A stretch of 64,000 nucleotides of DNA, from IMG/VR virus record IMGVR_UViG_3300033183_000354, positions 62,001 through 126,000 of that record. One strand, given 5' to 3'. Each line of letters begins with the position of its first letter. Positions within the stretch are counted from its first letter, which is position 1. Shown piece after piece: positions 25,402 through 32,403 of the stretch. Made by a program: the position numbers and the translations under genes. Source of the stretch: a virus. Below the pieces are notes generated by a model. The model was not told where the DNA came from. It did not search any database and saw nothing but the letters and a program-made list of their open reading frames with translations.

Positions 25402-26002
25402 AGTTGTTCATGTATTAGGTAATGGTGATTCAGCTTCTTTTTATAATGCTGAACCTCGTAAAGGATTAAAGCTTACCTGTAATTTGCCACCATTTGAAGT
25501 AAATGACGTATATGCTACTACGATCGTTGACTTTAAGATGATGAGAGCGATGGCTAAAGGTGAGATCATTGTTCCAGGTCAATGGGTCCTTGGTATGAGA
25601 CCAAAAATATTCCTCGATGGTAACCCTCAAGCCCATATGCGGTTTGCCCAACAGATTAAACAATTCTATTTGACTCTACCAAAGTATTGTCCTAACTATA
25701 CAGATTTAAGCTGTGGTCACTTTGCCGTACATTATGCAGCATCAACGTTTAAGCCTGATGAGATCCATATGTATGGATTTGATGCTATCTTTGACTTTAA
25801 TCTACGTAGCTCTTCAGATCTTTTTATGCATTCAGATCGTGAAAATATGAATAACAATCGCCTAGCTACTAACTGGAGACCAGTTTGGACTGGCATCTGG
25901 AATGAGTTCAAAGACGTCAAATTTGTACTCCATCATTTTCATAATGGTCTTAAGCCTAAACACGGTGATAACGTAGAGATTAAAGTTTATTCGAAAAAAT
26001 AA
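25394..26002 (+). CDS. Putative sialyltransferase/DUF115-like protein
   Basis: 202 residues starting RVVHVLGNGDSASFYNAEP, a GNGxS loop like those of bacterial sialyltransferases (GT42) and DUF115/MptE-like proteins. The second half contains GHFAVHYAASTFKPDEIHMY and GFDAIFD, a pattern common to these families. Last gene of the cassette; its stop overlaps promoter repeat copy 2. Assignment to a particular family is uncertain. Confidence 0.5.
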   Translation: MARVVHVLGNGDSASFYNAEPRKGLKLTCNLPPFEVNDVYATTIVDFKMMRAMAKGEIIVPGQWVLGMRPKIFLDGNPQAHMRFAQQIKQFYLTLPKYCPNYTDLSCGHFAVHYAASTFKPDEIHMYGFDAIFDFNLRSSSDLFMHSDRENMNNNRLATNWRPVWTGIWNEFKDVKFVLHHFHNGLKPKHGDNVEIKVYSKK

Positions 26003-26075
26003 TGCGTTTTTTTGTTTACAAGCTCCTCTTTTTATGGTAAGATAGGATCATAATAAAAGAGGAGTTAATATTATG
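26001..26075 (+). repeat. 75-bp promoter repeat, copy 2
   Basis: Second copy of the 16382-16456 repeat: T7 tract, TTTACA (26015-26020), 17-nt spacer, TAAGAT (26038-26043) preceded by TATGG, AGAGGAG and ATG. The six differences are four in the spacer, one just after the -10 region and one in the ribosome-binding region. It starts at the stop codon of the last cassette gene. Confidence 0.8.
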
Positions 26076-26285
26076 TCACGTTTGAAAGACCTTATCATCG
26101 ACGCACAAGAACTAGCTTGTGAAAACTATAATCTCGATCGTCGAGATTTTCGTACAATAATCGAAAAAGAGTTTGCCGATCATCCATATCGTCCATTGAT
26201 GATCCAAGCAGCTTATCAATGCTACGATGAAATCCAAAATGAAATGTATGCATGGCACGAAGGAGCACTCCAAGGTGTCGCATAG
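26073..26285 (+). CDS. Small conserved phage protein (70 aa)
   Basis: 70 residues with an ideal AGAGGAG site from promoter repeat copy 2. Helical, with Trp/Tyr-rich C-terminus (AAYQCYDEIQNEMYAWHEGA). No recognised family. The GTG of the next gene overlaps its end. Confidence 0.65.
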   Translation: MSRLKDLIIDAQELACENYNLDRRDFRTIIEKEFADHPYRPLMIQAAYQCYDEIQNEMYAWHEGALQGVA

Positions 26286-26475
26286 TTCTGATATCGTCAA
26301 TACCAAAAATCACTGGGCAGTAGGCATTCGCTGGCCAGTGATTGGTAGTCGCGGTGATAAATATACAGTGGAAATGACAGACTATGGCTTTGAATGTAAC
26401 TGTATATCATTCCGCAAGTGCAAACATATCAAACAAGTAGAGGCATTATTCGATGATCACAGTGAAGGGCGGTAG
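26275..26475 (+). CDS. SWIM-type zinc-finger small protein
   Basis: 66 residues if started at GTG 26275, which has AGGAG 9 nt upstream. The C-terminal FECNCISFRKCKHIKQVE gives CxC...CxH, the SWIM zinc-finger signature used for DNA or protein binding. The middle (SRGDKYTVEMTDYG) is also typical. It overlaps the metalloprotease gene. Regulatory or DNA-binding role inferred. Confidence 0.65.
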   Translation: MSHSSDIVNTKNHWAVGIRWPVIGSRGDKYTVEMTDYGFECNCISFRKCKHIKQVEALFDDHSEGR

Positions 26476-26869
26476 AGCCAAACAAAGGCAGATTGTTAAT
26501 CGTGCTGCAGAGTTTGCGTGGAATTATCTCATGCCACGAGTCAGAAACTGTTTCGTCGATATTCAACTGAAAAAAATTGAAGATGCTCAAGGCTATTGTC
26601 TTGAAGTTGATGATCGGATGTATGATCTTGAGATTGATAGTCGACTCGAAGGTGACGACTTATTGACTTGTGTTTTTCATGAGATGGTTCATGTGAAGCA
26701 AGGTGTTCGTGGAGAGTTGAAAGATAAAACTTATTTCGCGAAGATATGGAAGGGTGAAGAATATCTTAATTTTGTCTATGATGTTAATCACCCATGGGAA
26801 GAAGAAGCTTATCGTTTACAGGAGGTAATTTTAGAAGCATGGAAACGTACTCGTTCGGGATCCCCTTGA
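26453..26869 (+). CDS. SprT-like zinc metallopeptidase
   Basis: 138 residues. HEMVHVKQ supplies the HExxH zinc site (Glu catalytic), and a downstream Glu in PWEEEAYRLQE provides a third-ligand candidate. Length and order fit short SprT-like/peptidase proteins of marine phages. SprT-like enzymes cleave DNA-bound proteins, but a phage-specific target is unknown. Overlaps the SWIM gene by 23 nt. Confidence 0.72.
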   Translation: MITVKGGRAKQRQIVNRAAEFAWNYLMPRVRNCFVDIQLKKIEDAQGYCLEVDDRMYDLEIDSRLEGDDLLTCVFHEMVHVKQGVRGELKDKTYFAKIWKGEEYLNFVYDVNHPWEEEAYRLQEVILEAWKRTRSGSP

Positions 26870-27111
26870 AACCGGTGGATCAAACTGACAAAGAAGCTGA
26901 ATACTACCGTGACATGGTAGTAAAACAAGGCGATCATATTGAACTGCTCAAGCAAAATGTTCATGAATTACAAGGTCAACTACAGCAAGCATATCGTCGA
27001 ATCGCTGAATTGAGAGAAGCACTCGATGTAGAAATTGGAGAAAAACAAAATGAAGAAAATCTTATTGTCGACTACACCCTTATTCCTACTCGCAACGACA
27101 GCATTCGCTGA
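26839..27111 (+). CDS. Coiled-coil small protein
   Basis: 90 residues from ATG 26839, overlapping the peptidase gene. Central coiled coil (VKQGDHIELLKQNVHELQGQ and onward to about residue 70). No other motif. Overlaps the next gene's signal-peptide region in another frame. Confidence 0.55.
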   Translation: METYSFGIPLKPVDQTDKEAEYYRDMVVKQGDHIELLKQNVHELQGQLQQAYRRIAELREALDVEIGEKQNEENLIVDYTLIPTRNDSIR

Positions 27112-27436
27112 GACTACTCAAGATCATTATAAAACTGTTATTGTTCAAAAGCCATATACAGTTGAAATCTGTACTCAAGGCAACAACAAGTCAGAAGTTC
27201 AAAACTTTCTAGAAGGAGCTATTGTAGGTGGTGCTATTGGCAATAACATTCCTGGTGAAAAGAATGGTGGAGCGCTCGGAGCATTCTTAGGTGGTGTACT
27301 CAATACTGAGAGAAACAAAGGACCTCAGTGTCGTACCGAAACACGATATGAGGAAGAGACAAAGACAATCTATTCTCATTCAACTGTTACCTTTACGCAT
27401 GAAGGTCGTCAATACTCACTGAGGTTTCAGAAATAA
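27050..27436 (+). CDS. Secreted glycine-zipper protein
   Basis: 128 residues from ATG 27050, with a GGAG site; an upstream ATG at 27035 is less likely. N-terminal signal peptide (MKKILLSTTPLFLLATTAFA) and a glycine-zipper segment (EGAIVGGAIGNNIPGE, GGALGAFLGGVLN) as in 17-kDa surface-antigen-like proteins, plus two Cys (QGNN region and GPQC). It is exported and may insert in the host envelope; superinfection exclusion is a possibility, not shown. Confidence 0.7.
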   Translation: MKKILLSTTPLFLLATTAFAETTQDHYKTVIVQKPYTVEICTQGNNKSEVQNFLEGAIVGGAIGNNIPGEKNGGALGAFLGGVLNTERNKGPQCRTETRYEEETKTIYSHSTVTFTHEGRQYSLRFQK

Positions 27437-27684
27437 TGTACACCGTCTACTCAAAAGCAGGATGCATCTTTTGCGATGCAGCAATGGATCTAATGGATCG
27501 CCATCACATTCAATACAAAGAAATCAAAGTTCATCTAGACGAAGGTGCTCGAGCTCTATTCAAGCAGAGAAAATGGACAACTGTTCCTCAGATTATTGAT
27601 GATAACGGCATCCATATTGGTGGCTATGAGGACTTTAAAAAAAGTCTGATTGTTGAAAACCCAGCCGAGGTAAATTCATTTTAA
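27436..27684 (+). CDS. grx: Glutaredoxin
   Basis: 82 residues with the redox site CIFC (residues 10-13), cis-Pro in TVPQI and the glutathione-binding GGYEDF. Normal length for a single-domain glutaredoxin. It could reduce the C-terminal cysteines of the class II reductase encoded at 9450. Starts at the last base of the previous stop. Confidence 0.88.
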   Translation: MYTVYSKAGCIFCDAAMDLMDRHHIQYKEIKVHLDEGARALFKQRKWTTVPQIIDDNGIHIGGYEDFKKSLIVENPAEVNSF

Positions 27685-27706
27685 TTGAAAAAAGTGCATT
27701 TTTTAG

Positions 27707-27735
27707 TGTACATTTACTGAGAGTTGTAGTATAAT
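27707..27735 (+). promoter_or_regulatory. Sigma70-like promoter
   Basis: TGTACA (27707-27712), 17-nt spacer, TATAAT (27730-27735). Preceded by TGCATTTTTT, a variant of the T-tract element in the 75-bp repeats. AGAGGAG follows before ATG 27766. Confidence 0.7.
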
Positions 27736-27765
27736 ATATACATGATTGAAAAAGAGGAGCTAATC

Positions 27766-28065
27766 ATGTCTTACATTATGGAAAAAAATCTCGTCGATTA
27801 CATCAACGCTCAGCGCGCTGAGGCCGAAGAGTTCTCAAAGCAGCCTGGCTGTTGGATGGGTAAGATGGTCGATCCCGCTGATATCGAATACTGGAGCCAG
27901 CGTGTTCCTTCCGGTACTCTCAAAGAGTTCCAGCGTATCCAACTCATCGAGGATGCGTACTATATCACCGCTGATCATGTCAGCAAGTCGTATGCTCGGT
28001 CTCTCGAGTTTCATAAGTGGACCGATGAGAAGATTGAGGCTCATATAGAAAGGATGTGTGCATGA
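27766..28065 (+). CDS. Hypothetical phage protein (99 aa)
   Basis: 99 residues from ATG 27766 with AGAGGAG 7 nt upstream. Helical, acidic, with WMGKMVDPADIEYWSQRVP and KSYARSLEFHKW. The codon choice is noticeably more GC-rich than in adjacent genes. Not recognised. Overlaps the next start by 4 nt. Confidence 0.65.
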   Translation: MSYIMEKNLVDYINAQRAEAEEFSKQPGCWMGKMVDPADIEYWSQRVPSGTLKEFQRIQLIEDAYYITADHVSKSYARSLEFHKWTDEKIEAHIERMCA

Positions 28066-28280
28066 TGGAGTACGCAGGTTCAGGATCTCCCTTTGTTCGA
28101 GGCGGTATGGATAGCTATTATCGCAGACCTCGCTGTCCTCACTATCACATGAATGGTATTAATGAATACGGCAATCCGTGTATTAATAGAGTCTATGATC
28201 TGACCGAAGAACAGATCAAAGAATATCATGCTGGTTATGATGAGAACGAAGAGCGCGGTGACTATAAGGATTGGGGTTAA
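28062..28280 (+). CDS. Small conserved phage protein (72 aa)
   Basis: 72 residues from ATG 28062 (GAAAGGA 8 nt upstream; ATGA overlap). Block RRPRCPHYHMNGINEYGNPC and an acidic end (YDENEERGDYKDW). Similar short proteins occur in marine T4-like phages as I recall. Function unknown. Confidence 0.6.
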   Translation: MMEYAGSGSPFVRGGMDSYYRRPRCPHYHMNGINEYGNPCINRVYDLTEEQIKEYHAGYDENEERGDYKDWG

Positions 28281-28282
28281 TC

Positions 28283-28384
28283 ATGAAAATCATTATAGGT
28301 ATTCTCATGATATTACTATTAGGTTATAATGATTGGGAATTATTAGATATATTACAACGACATGTAGTAGAGTTTTTAAAATGA
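28283..28384 (+). CDS. Very short membrane protein (33 aa)
   Basis: 33 residues: an N-terminal membrane segment (KIIIGILMILLLGY) and a short polar tail. It starts 2 nt after the previous stop and overlaps the next ATG as ATGA, which supports translation. No family recognised. Confidence 0.45.
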   Translation: MKIIIGILMILLLGYNDWELLDILQRHVVEFLK

Positions 28385-28548
28385 CATCACAAGAATTCGA
28401 ATTATTTGAACGTCGCATTGATAACTGTTTTCGTGCAGCAGATCTTGCTAATGATCCAGATTTTAAGAAACTTTGGTATCAAACTGCAATGGCTCTGCTA
28501 CGTAAAATGAATTATAGAATGAATGGCTCCGTAGCTCAGCTGGATTAG
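28381..28548 (+). CDS. Small protein overlapping tRNA-Arg
   Basis: 55 residues from ATG 28381 (ATGA overlap). Helical, with EFELFERRIDNCFRAADLAN. The last 8 codons lie inside the tRNA-Arg gene, so translation and tRNA maturation use the same DNA. Function unknown. Confidence 0.55.
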   Translation: MTSQEFELFERRIDNCFRAADLANDPDFKKLWYQTAMALLRKMNYRMNGSVAQLD

Positions 28549-28602
28549 AGCAATTGCCTTCTAAGCAATGGGTCGGGGGTTCGAGTCCTCCCGGAGTCGC
28601 CA
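28525..28602 (+). tRNA. tRNA-Arg (anticodon TCT)
   Basis: Full cloverleaf: acceptor GGCTCCG/CGGAGTC, D arm GCTC/GAGC, anticodon stem ATTGC/GCAAT with loop CTTCTAA, T arm GGGGG-TTCGAGT-CCTCC (one wobble-type mismatch tolerated), encoded CCA. Reads AGA. Confidence 0.93.
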
Positions 28603-28607
28603 ATATT

Positions 28608-28697
28608 GGAGGGCTGGCAGAGTCTGGCTTAATGCACCTGGTTTGAAACCAGGAGATGGGCAACCATCCGGGGGTTCGAATCCCTCGCCCTCCGCCA
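28608..28697 (+). tRNA. tRNA-Ser (anticodon TGA)
   Basis: 90 nt with a long variable arm typical of Ser. Acceptor GGAGGGC/GCCCTCC, anticodon stem CCTGG/CCAGG with loop TTTGAAA, T loop TTCGAAT, encoded CCA. Reads UCA. Confidence 0.93.
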
Positions 28698-28700
28698 TAT

Positions 28701-28785
28701 GCGGGCGTGGTGGAATAGGTAGACACACAGGACTTAAAATCCTGAGGCTTAGGCCGTGAGAGTTCGAGTCTCTCCGTCCGTACCA
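28701..28785 (+). tRNA. tRNA-Leu (anticodon TAA)
   Basis: 85 nt, class II variable arm. Acceptor GCGGGCG/CGTCCGT with two G-T pairs, anticodon stem CAGGA/TCCTG with loop CTTAAAA, T loop TTCGAGT, encoded CCA. Reads UUA. Confidence 0.93.
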
Positions 28786-28803
28786 AATTATATGAGGTGT
28801 TAT

Positions 28804-29085
28804 ATGTTAGGTAAAGATTTTTGGGAAGATTTAGATATTGATGCTGCTGAATTTAATGTTCAGATTGAAGTATCTGCAAAAGCATTAATTGATGAATGGG
28901 GTTCTAAGTTGACTGAAGCTGATCTTCTAAAACTAAATGCATATGTACATGCTCAAGATAAATCGATCGAAGGATCTATTGCAGCATCTGCGCTTGAATA
29001 CTACTTAACTAAAGATTATAATCCACAGTTTATCCATTACTATGAGTCAAAGAAAAAAGCTCCGTGGTGGAAATTCTGGAAATAA
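28804..29085 (+). CDS. Conserved acidic phage protein (93 aa)
   Basis: 93 residues from ATG 28804 with GAGG 6 nt upstream. Acidic N-terminal two thirds (EDLDIDAAEFNVQIEVSAKA) and a basic aromatic end (KKKAPWWKFWK) that may touch membrane or nucleic acid. First gene after the tRNAs. Family not recognised. Confidence 0.65.
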   Translation: MLGKDFWEDLDIDAAEFNVQIEVSAKALIDEWGSKLTEADLLKLNAYVHAQDKSIEGSIAASALEYYLTKDYNPQFIHYYESKKKAPWWKFWK

Positions 29086-29088
29086 ATA
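29081..29088 (+). promoter_or_regulatory. T4-type late promoter box AATAAATA, leaderless geometry
   Basis: AATAAATA overlapping the upstream stop codon, then GTAGT and ATG 29094: again exactly 5 nt. No ribosome-binding site near the ATG. Confidence 0.5.
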
Positions 29089-29093
29089 GTAGT

Positions 29094-29252
29094 ATGAGAA
29101 AATTAAACGTTACACTTGGCGATATTGTCGTCATTCTTCCTTTTGCTTGGGTTATATCACAGTCATTACTGTATATGAATTTTTTTTGGGCAATAGGTGC
29201 TTTATTTTTATTTGACGTTTATGCTGCCAATAGGAGGAGATGGAATGTCTGA
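29094..29252 (+). CDS. Small two-helix membrane protein
   Basis: 52 residues from ATG 29094, with two hydrophobic segments (IVVILPFAWVISQSLLYM and FFWAIGALFLFDVYA) and a basic C-terminus (NRRRWN). The start is supported by the late box 5 nt upstream. Could be a holin-type or host-modifying protein; function unknown. Overlaps the next start. Confidence 0.55.
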   Translation: MRKLNVTLGDIVVILPFAWVISQSLLYMNFFWAIGALFLFDVYAANRRRWNV

Positions 29253-29508
29253 TGATATTTTTGATTTTGGTTTTACTGCTGTAGATGAGACAGAACTAAA
29301 AGCAGTTCAAGATGTTGCTGCCAAAGCAGAATCTTTGGGTGCTAATGCACTAAACACTCAAGAAAAACTTGATAAACTATATAATGCCATCACACCTCTG
29401 CTTAACAACCTTAAGAAGAATCCAGAAAAAGAATATATCCTTTGGCCTAATCGTATTGAAAAGGTTGAGGCATTCGAGGATTATTTGTATAAGATTTACT
29501 CAAAATGA
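29245..29508 (+). CDS. Conserved marine T4-like phage protein (87 aa)
   Basis: 87 residues from ATG 29245 with a strong AGGAGGAGA site; the ATG at 29197 is inside the previous gene. Opens MSDDIFDFGFTAVDETEL, then a coiled coil, and ends YILWPNRIEKVEAFEDY. I recall both ends as highly conserved in marine T4-like phages; role unknown. Overlaps the oxygenase gene by 4 nt. Confidence 0.75.
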   Translation: MSDDIFDFGFTAVDETELKAVQDVAAKAESLGANALNTQEKLDKLYNAITPLLNNLKKNPEKEYILWPNRIEKVEAFEDYLYKIYSK

Positions 29509-30476
29509 CTTTTTACGACGACCAAATTATCCTAAATAAAAAGATAGAGAATTTTCTTTCCTCTGATTTAATTCAAGAAATAAAAGATAATTTCTTAGAA
29601 TGTGAAGAATTAATTAAAGAAGAATATGATAGAGATGAAAAATATGATGGATTAAATGAATTTTATTTCACATATACTGGAGAATATTTTTTAAATGATC
29701 ATGCTCTATTAAAAAATAGGTCTAACTTTGATCAAATGGTTTTAGTGCCAGAACACATGCATATTAAGGTTAGAGAAAAATTATCTAAAATGTTTTTCGC
29801 TGATATTTTTGATGAAATTAAAGAACATATAGAAAACACGATCGGCTTAGGATACGTTGAACGATTAGCATTCATGAATATGCCAAGTGATTTTCAAATT
29901 CACACAGATAGTTTAGATGTAAAAAATAGATTTATAAAACGACCAAATAATTGGGATGATTTAAAAAAAGAAGATTATCATCCAGACAACGTAACTAATT
30001 GGCCGATTTATCAAGGGTTAATTAATATTGACGCACCTTCTAATAACGGAACTATAATTTTTGATCAATGGTTTCCATATTCAGTTTATTGGTCTCCGCA
30101 AAATACTTCTAAAGAAACTGATGGAACCAGAAGCGCTAAGAAAGATATTATATTTTTTTATTCTGACGATCAACCACATAGATTTGAAGAAAGCATTAGA
30201 AATTTTACTGGCCAAGAAATATCAGAAAAAGATTTCAATTTATTAATTGAAAAATCTCCAAGACCAGATAGAGTTAAAAAAGATGAATACTATGGATTAT
30301 CGATTGATTCATTAATGACTTTCGATACTCCAGGAACTCTTAATATGTGGGACAGTAAAAAGTTTCATAAAACGATACCGTTTAAGCACCATGGTAAAAA
30401 TCAAAATAGATTAGTTTTACAATTTATTGCAATGAAAAAACCATTATTTTATAAAACAGGGCATACTATATTTTAG
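29505..30476 (+). CDS. Putative 2OG-Fe(II) oxygenase, copy A
   Basis: 323 residues. IHTDSLDV gives a facial-triad HxD (His133, Asp135); the distal His is His288 (KKFHKTIPF) and Arg302 (QNRLVLQF) sits at the usual 2-oxoglutarate position. IYQGLINIDAP and GTIIFDQWFP are further core blocks shared with the next gene. Such dioxygenases hydroxylate proteins, sugars or small molecules; substrate unknown. The coding sequence is visibly more AT-rich than flanking genes. Convergent with its paralogue, 3' ends overlapping by 11 nt. Confidence 0.65.
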   Translation: MTFYDDQIILNKKIENFLSSDLIQEIKDNFLECEELIKEEYDRDEKYDGLNEFYFTYTGEYFLNDHALLKNRSNFDQMVLVPEHMHIKVREKLSKMFFADIFDEIKEHIENTIGLGYVERLAFMNMPSDFQIHTDSLDVKNRFIKRPNNWDDLKKEDYHPDNVTNWPIYQGLINIDAPSNNGTIIFDQWFPYSVYWSPQNTSKETDGTRSAKKDIIFFYSDDQPHRFEESIRNFTGQEISEKDFNLLIEKSPRPDRVKKDEYYGLSIDSLMTFDTPGTLNMWDSKKFHKTIPFKHHGKNQNRLVLQFIAMKKPLFYKTGHTIF

Positions 30477-31422
30477 ATCTACAAACAAATTGTAAAACTT
30501 TTCTACTTGTTTGATCTTCAAATTTATATGGCATCTGACAATGATATCGTCGACTATCCCATAGACTAGTAGTTCCAGGTTTATCAAAAAAGAAAAGTTT
30601 TTCTAAGCTGAGTCCATAACCTTGATCTCTATTAAATTTCCCATTATCTACTAAATTATTGGTTATCATATTGAAATCATCATCAGAAAATGGTTTGTAT
30701 GTAAAATTTTTTATAGTGTGACCAAATCGCGTTGGTGAATCATCTTTATAAAATGTAATAAAGGGATATCCACATATAGTATTTTTATATCCCGAATATT
30801 CTTTATCAAATGCAAGATACGTTGTAAAAGGAAACATCTGATCAAATAGGATTGTTCCATGAGTCGTAGGAGCATTAATATTAATTAATCCTTGGTATAT
30901 GTTCATTCTATTGATATAATCGTCTTGCATATAATCTTTTTGAATTAGACTATCCCAATCATCTGGTCTATCCATATATTTGTCTTTTACTGCTAATCTA
31001 TCAGTATGAATTTCAAATGAGGATTTCATATTCATGAATTCAAACCAAGCTATTTTAATATTAGAATCATTTAATCGAGTAAGTATTTTTTCTTTGTATT
31101 CAAAAATTTTATCATTTAAATCTTTTAATTCAATTGCTGCATATTCCTTAAAATCTTCTATTAACTCTAAACGTTCTAACTTTGAATAAAATAAGACTTC
31201 ATTAATAGTAAAATCCATTATAATTCCAGTCTCTTTTTCATCATCAAAATGGTGGAATATTGAATGTAATCTTAATTGAGAAATGGGTCGAGTACTTCCC
31301 CAATAATCTTGGGCGATTCTTTCGGCATACTGGTCAAAGATAGATTCGAGTTCTGCTGCTTCTTCGACAGAGAAAAAATCTTTATCTTGAATAGTAGGAT
31401 AAATATAATCGTTATCTAACAT
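30466..31422 (-). CDS. Putative 2OG-Fe(II) oxygenase, copy B (minus strand)
   Basis: 318 residues with the same order as copy A: FMNMKSSFEIHTD (His139, Asp141), IYQGLININAP, GTILFDQMFP, YGLSLEKLFFFDKPGT, His294 (RRYHCQMPY) and Arg307. The N-terminal ~120 residues differ. It is the only minus-strand gene between 1 and 37450, and is preceded by its own late box. Likely a paralogue acquired or inverted separately. Substrate unknown. Confidence 0.65.
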   Translation of the reverse strand: MLDNDYIYPTIQDKDFFSVEEAAELESIFDQYAERIAQDYWGSTRPISQLRLHSIFHHFDDEKETGIIMDFTINEVLFYSKLERLELIEDFKEYAAIELKDLNDKIFEYKEKILTRLNDSNIKIAWFEFMNMKSSFEIHTDRLAVKDKYMDRPDDWDSLIQKDYMQDDYINRMNIYQGLININAPTTHGTILFDQMFPFTTYLAFDKEYSGYKNTICGYPFITFYKDDSPTRFGHTIKNFTYKPFSDDDFNMITNNLVDNGKFNRDQGYGLSLEKLFFFDKPGTTSLWDSRRYHCQMPYKFEDQTSRKVLQFVCRSKI

Positions 31423-31427
31423 AGGAA

Positions 31428-31435
31428 TATTTATA
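31428..31435 (-). promoter_or_regulatory. T4-type late promoter box TATAAATA (minus), leaderless geometry
   Basis: Perfect TATAAATA on the minus strand, then 5 nt (TTCCT) and the ATG at 31422. No ribosome-binding site. It lies within the 12-nt gap between divergent starts and overlaps the first base of the plus-strand ATG at 31435. Confidence 0.65.
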
Positions 31436-32076
31436 TGGCATTTTTAGTACATCCACTTCCACCTATTCCAGTCTATGTAAAAAAAGAATATCTGTATGAT
31501 CTAGAAAGGGGTCACGGTGAATATACACCTGGCATCTGGATCGCAGTTAAATCAATACAATATAAAGCACTTTATTTCGAAACCCTATTAACAGATTATG
31601 GAGCACTATATGATAAACTCCCTTTGGTAGCGTTTGTTCATAGCCTTGATCATAGCGACCTTCCTCTCGATGTTCTTCAGCTTTGGGATTGTTTTGATTA
31701 TGACATTACTGTAGTTCAAAAACCACTATTAAGCAGATGTGAATTCTTTGGAAAGGATCGCAAGATGCATTCGGGTGAGTATATGTTTACTATTGATAAC
31801 GCTCATCGAGATCATGCATATCTTGATACTAACTTTAGTGAACACGATCCTGAACATAAGTCATTCAATATCATTAAGTTAGATAGTGGTCAGTTTGCTG
31901 CTCAACCAAACAATAGAGTCATCTTTAGAGACTCAAGCCTTACACCTGAGAAGTTACTGATGCCAGATTTTAAAGTCTGTACTCAGAACTATGCAGTAGA
32001 GACTGAACCAAAATGGTCAGTTGGCCACACAGACGAATGGCAATACAAGACTGAAGATGAAAAAAATCACATCTAA
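31435..32076 (+). CDS. Conserved phage protein, unknown function (213 aa)
   Basis: 213 residues with AGGA 9 nt before ATG 31435. Blocks PLPPIPVYVKKEYLYD, GIWIAVKSIQYKALYFETLL and RCEFFGKDRKMHSGEYMF look conserved among T4-like phages. No catalytic motif. Divergent from the minus-strand oxygenase. Confidence 0.7.
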   Translation: MAFLVHPLPPIPVYVKKEYLYDLERGHGEYTPGIWIAVKSIQYKALYFETLLTDYGALYDKLPLVAFVHSLDHSDLPLDVLQLWDCFDYDITVVQKPLLSRCEFFGKDRKMHSGEYMFTIDNAHRDHAYLDTNFSEHDPEHKSFNIIKLDSGQFAAQPNNRVIFRDSSLTPEKLLMPDFKVCTQNYAVETEPKWSVGHTDEWQYKTEDEKNHI

Positions 32077-32110
32077 TTGTTTTTATTAGATAAAATAATG
32101 CGTTTTTTTG

Positions 32111-32139
32111 TGTACATTGCCTAAAGATTGTAGTAGTAT
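32111..32139 (+). promoter_or_regulatory. Sigma70-like promoter
   Basis: TGTACA (32111-32116), 17-nt spacer, TAGTAT (32134-32139). Preceded by ATGCGTTTTTTTG, identical to the upstream part of the 75-bp repeats. AGAGGAG leads to ATG 32167. Confidence 0.65.
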
Positions 32140-32166
32140 AGTCCTATAATCAAAGAGGAGTTTATT

Positions 32167-32403
32167 ATGATTATTAAACCTGAAGATCGTCTGGCTTATA
32201 TCAAAAAAGCTGCAGCCAAGTTTAACAAAAAAGTTAAGCGGAATGCTCGTGTTCGCGACTATACCACTCCTGTCGAAGATCGTAGCACTGACGACTCTGT
32301 TAACATCAACGCTTGGACTGATGCCGAAAAGTATGTCGACGAATATTATGGCGATCGCGTACGTGGTCAAACTGCATACGAATCATATGAAGGATGGAAC
32401 TAA
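32167..32403 (+). CDS. Small hypothetical protein (78 aa)
   Basis: 78 residues, AGAGGAG upstream. Basic N-terminal half (IKKAAAKFNKKVKRNARVRD) and acidic C-terminal half (DAEKYVDEYYGD). No family recognised. The stop overlaps the next start (TAATG). Confidence 0.65.
   Translation: MIIKPEDRLAYIKKAAAKFNKKVKRNARVRDYTTPVEDRSTDDSVNINAWTDAEKYVDEYYGDRVRGQTAYESYEGWN

Noticed and set aside
28463-28786. ORFs on both strands across the three tRNA genes (such as a 107-codon minus ORF)
   Set aside because: They consist mostly of tRNA sequence, whose cloverleafs are clear; such ORFs are chance readings of tRNAs.
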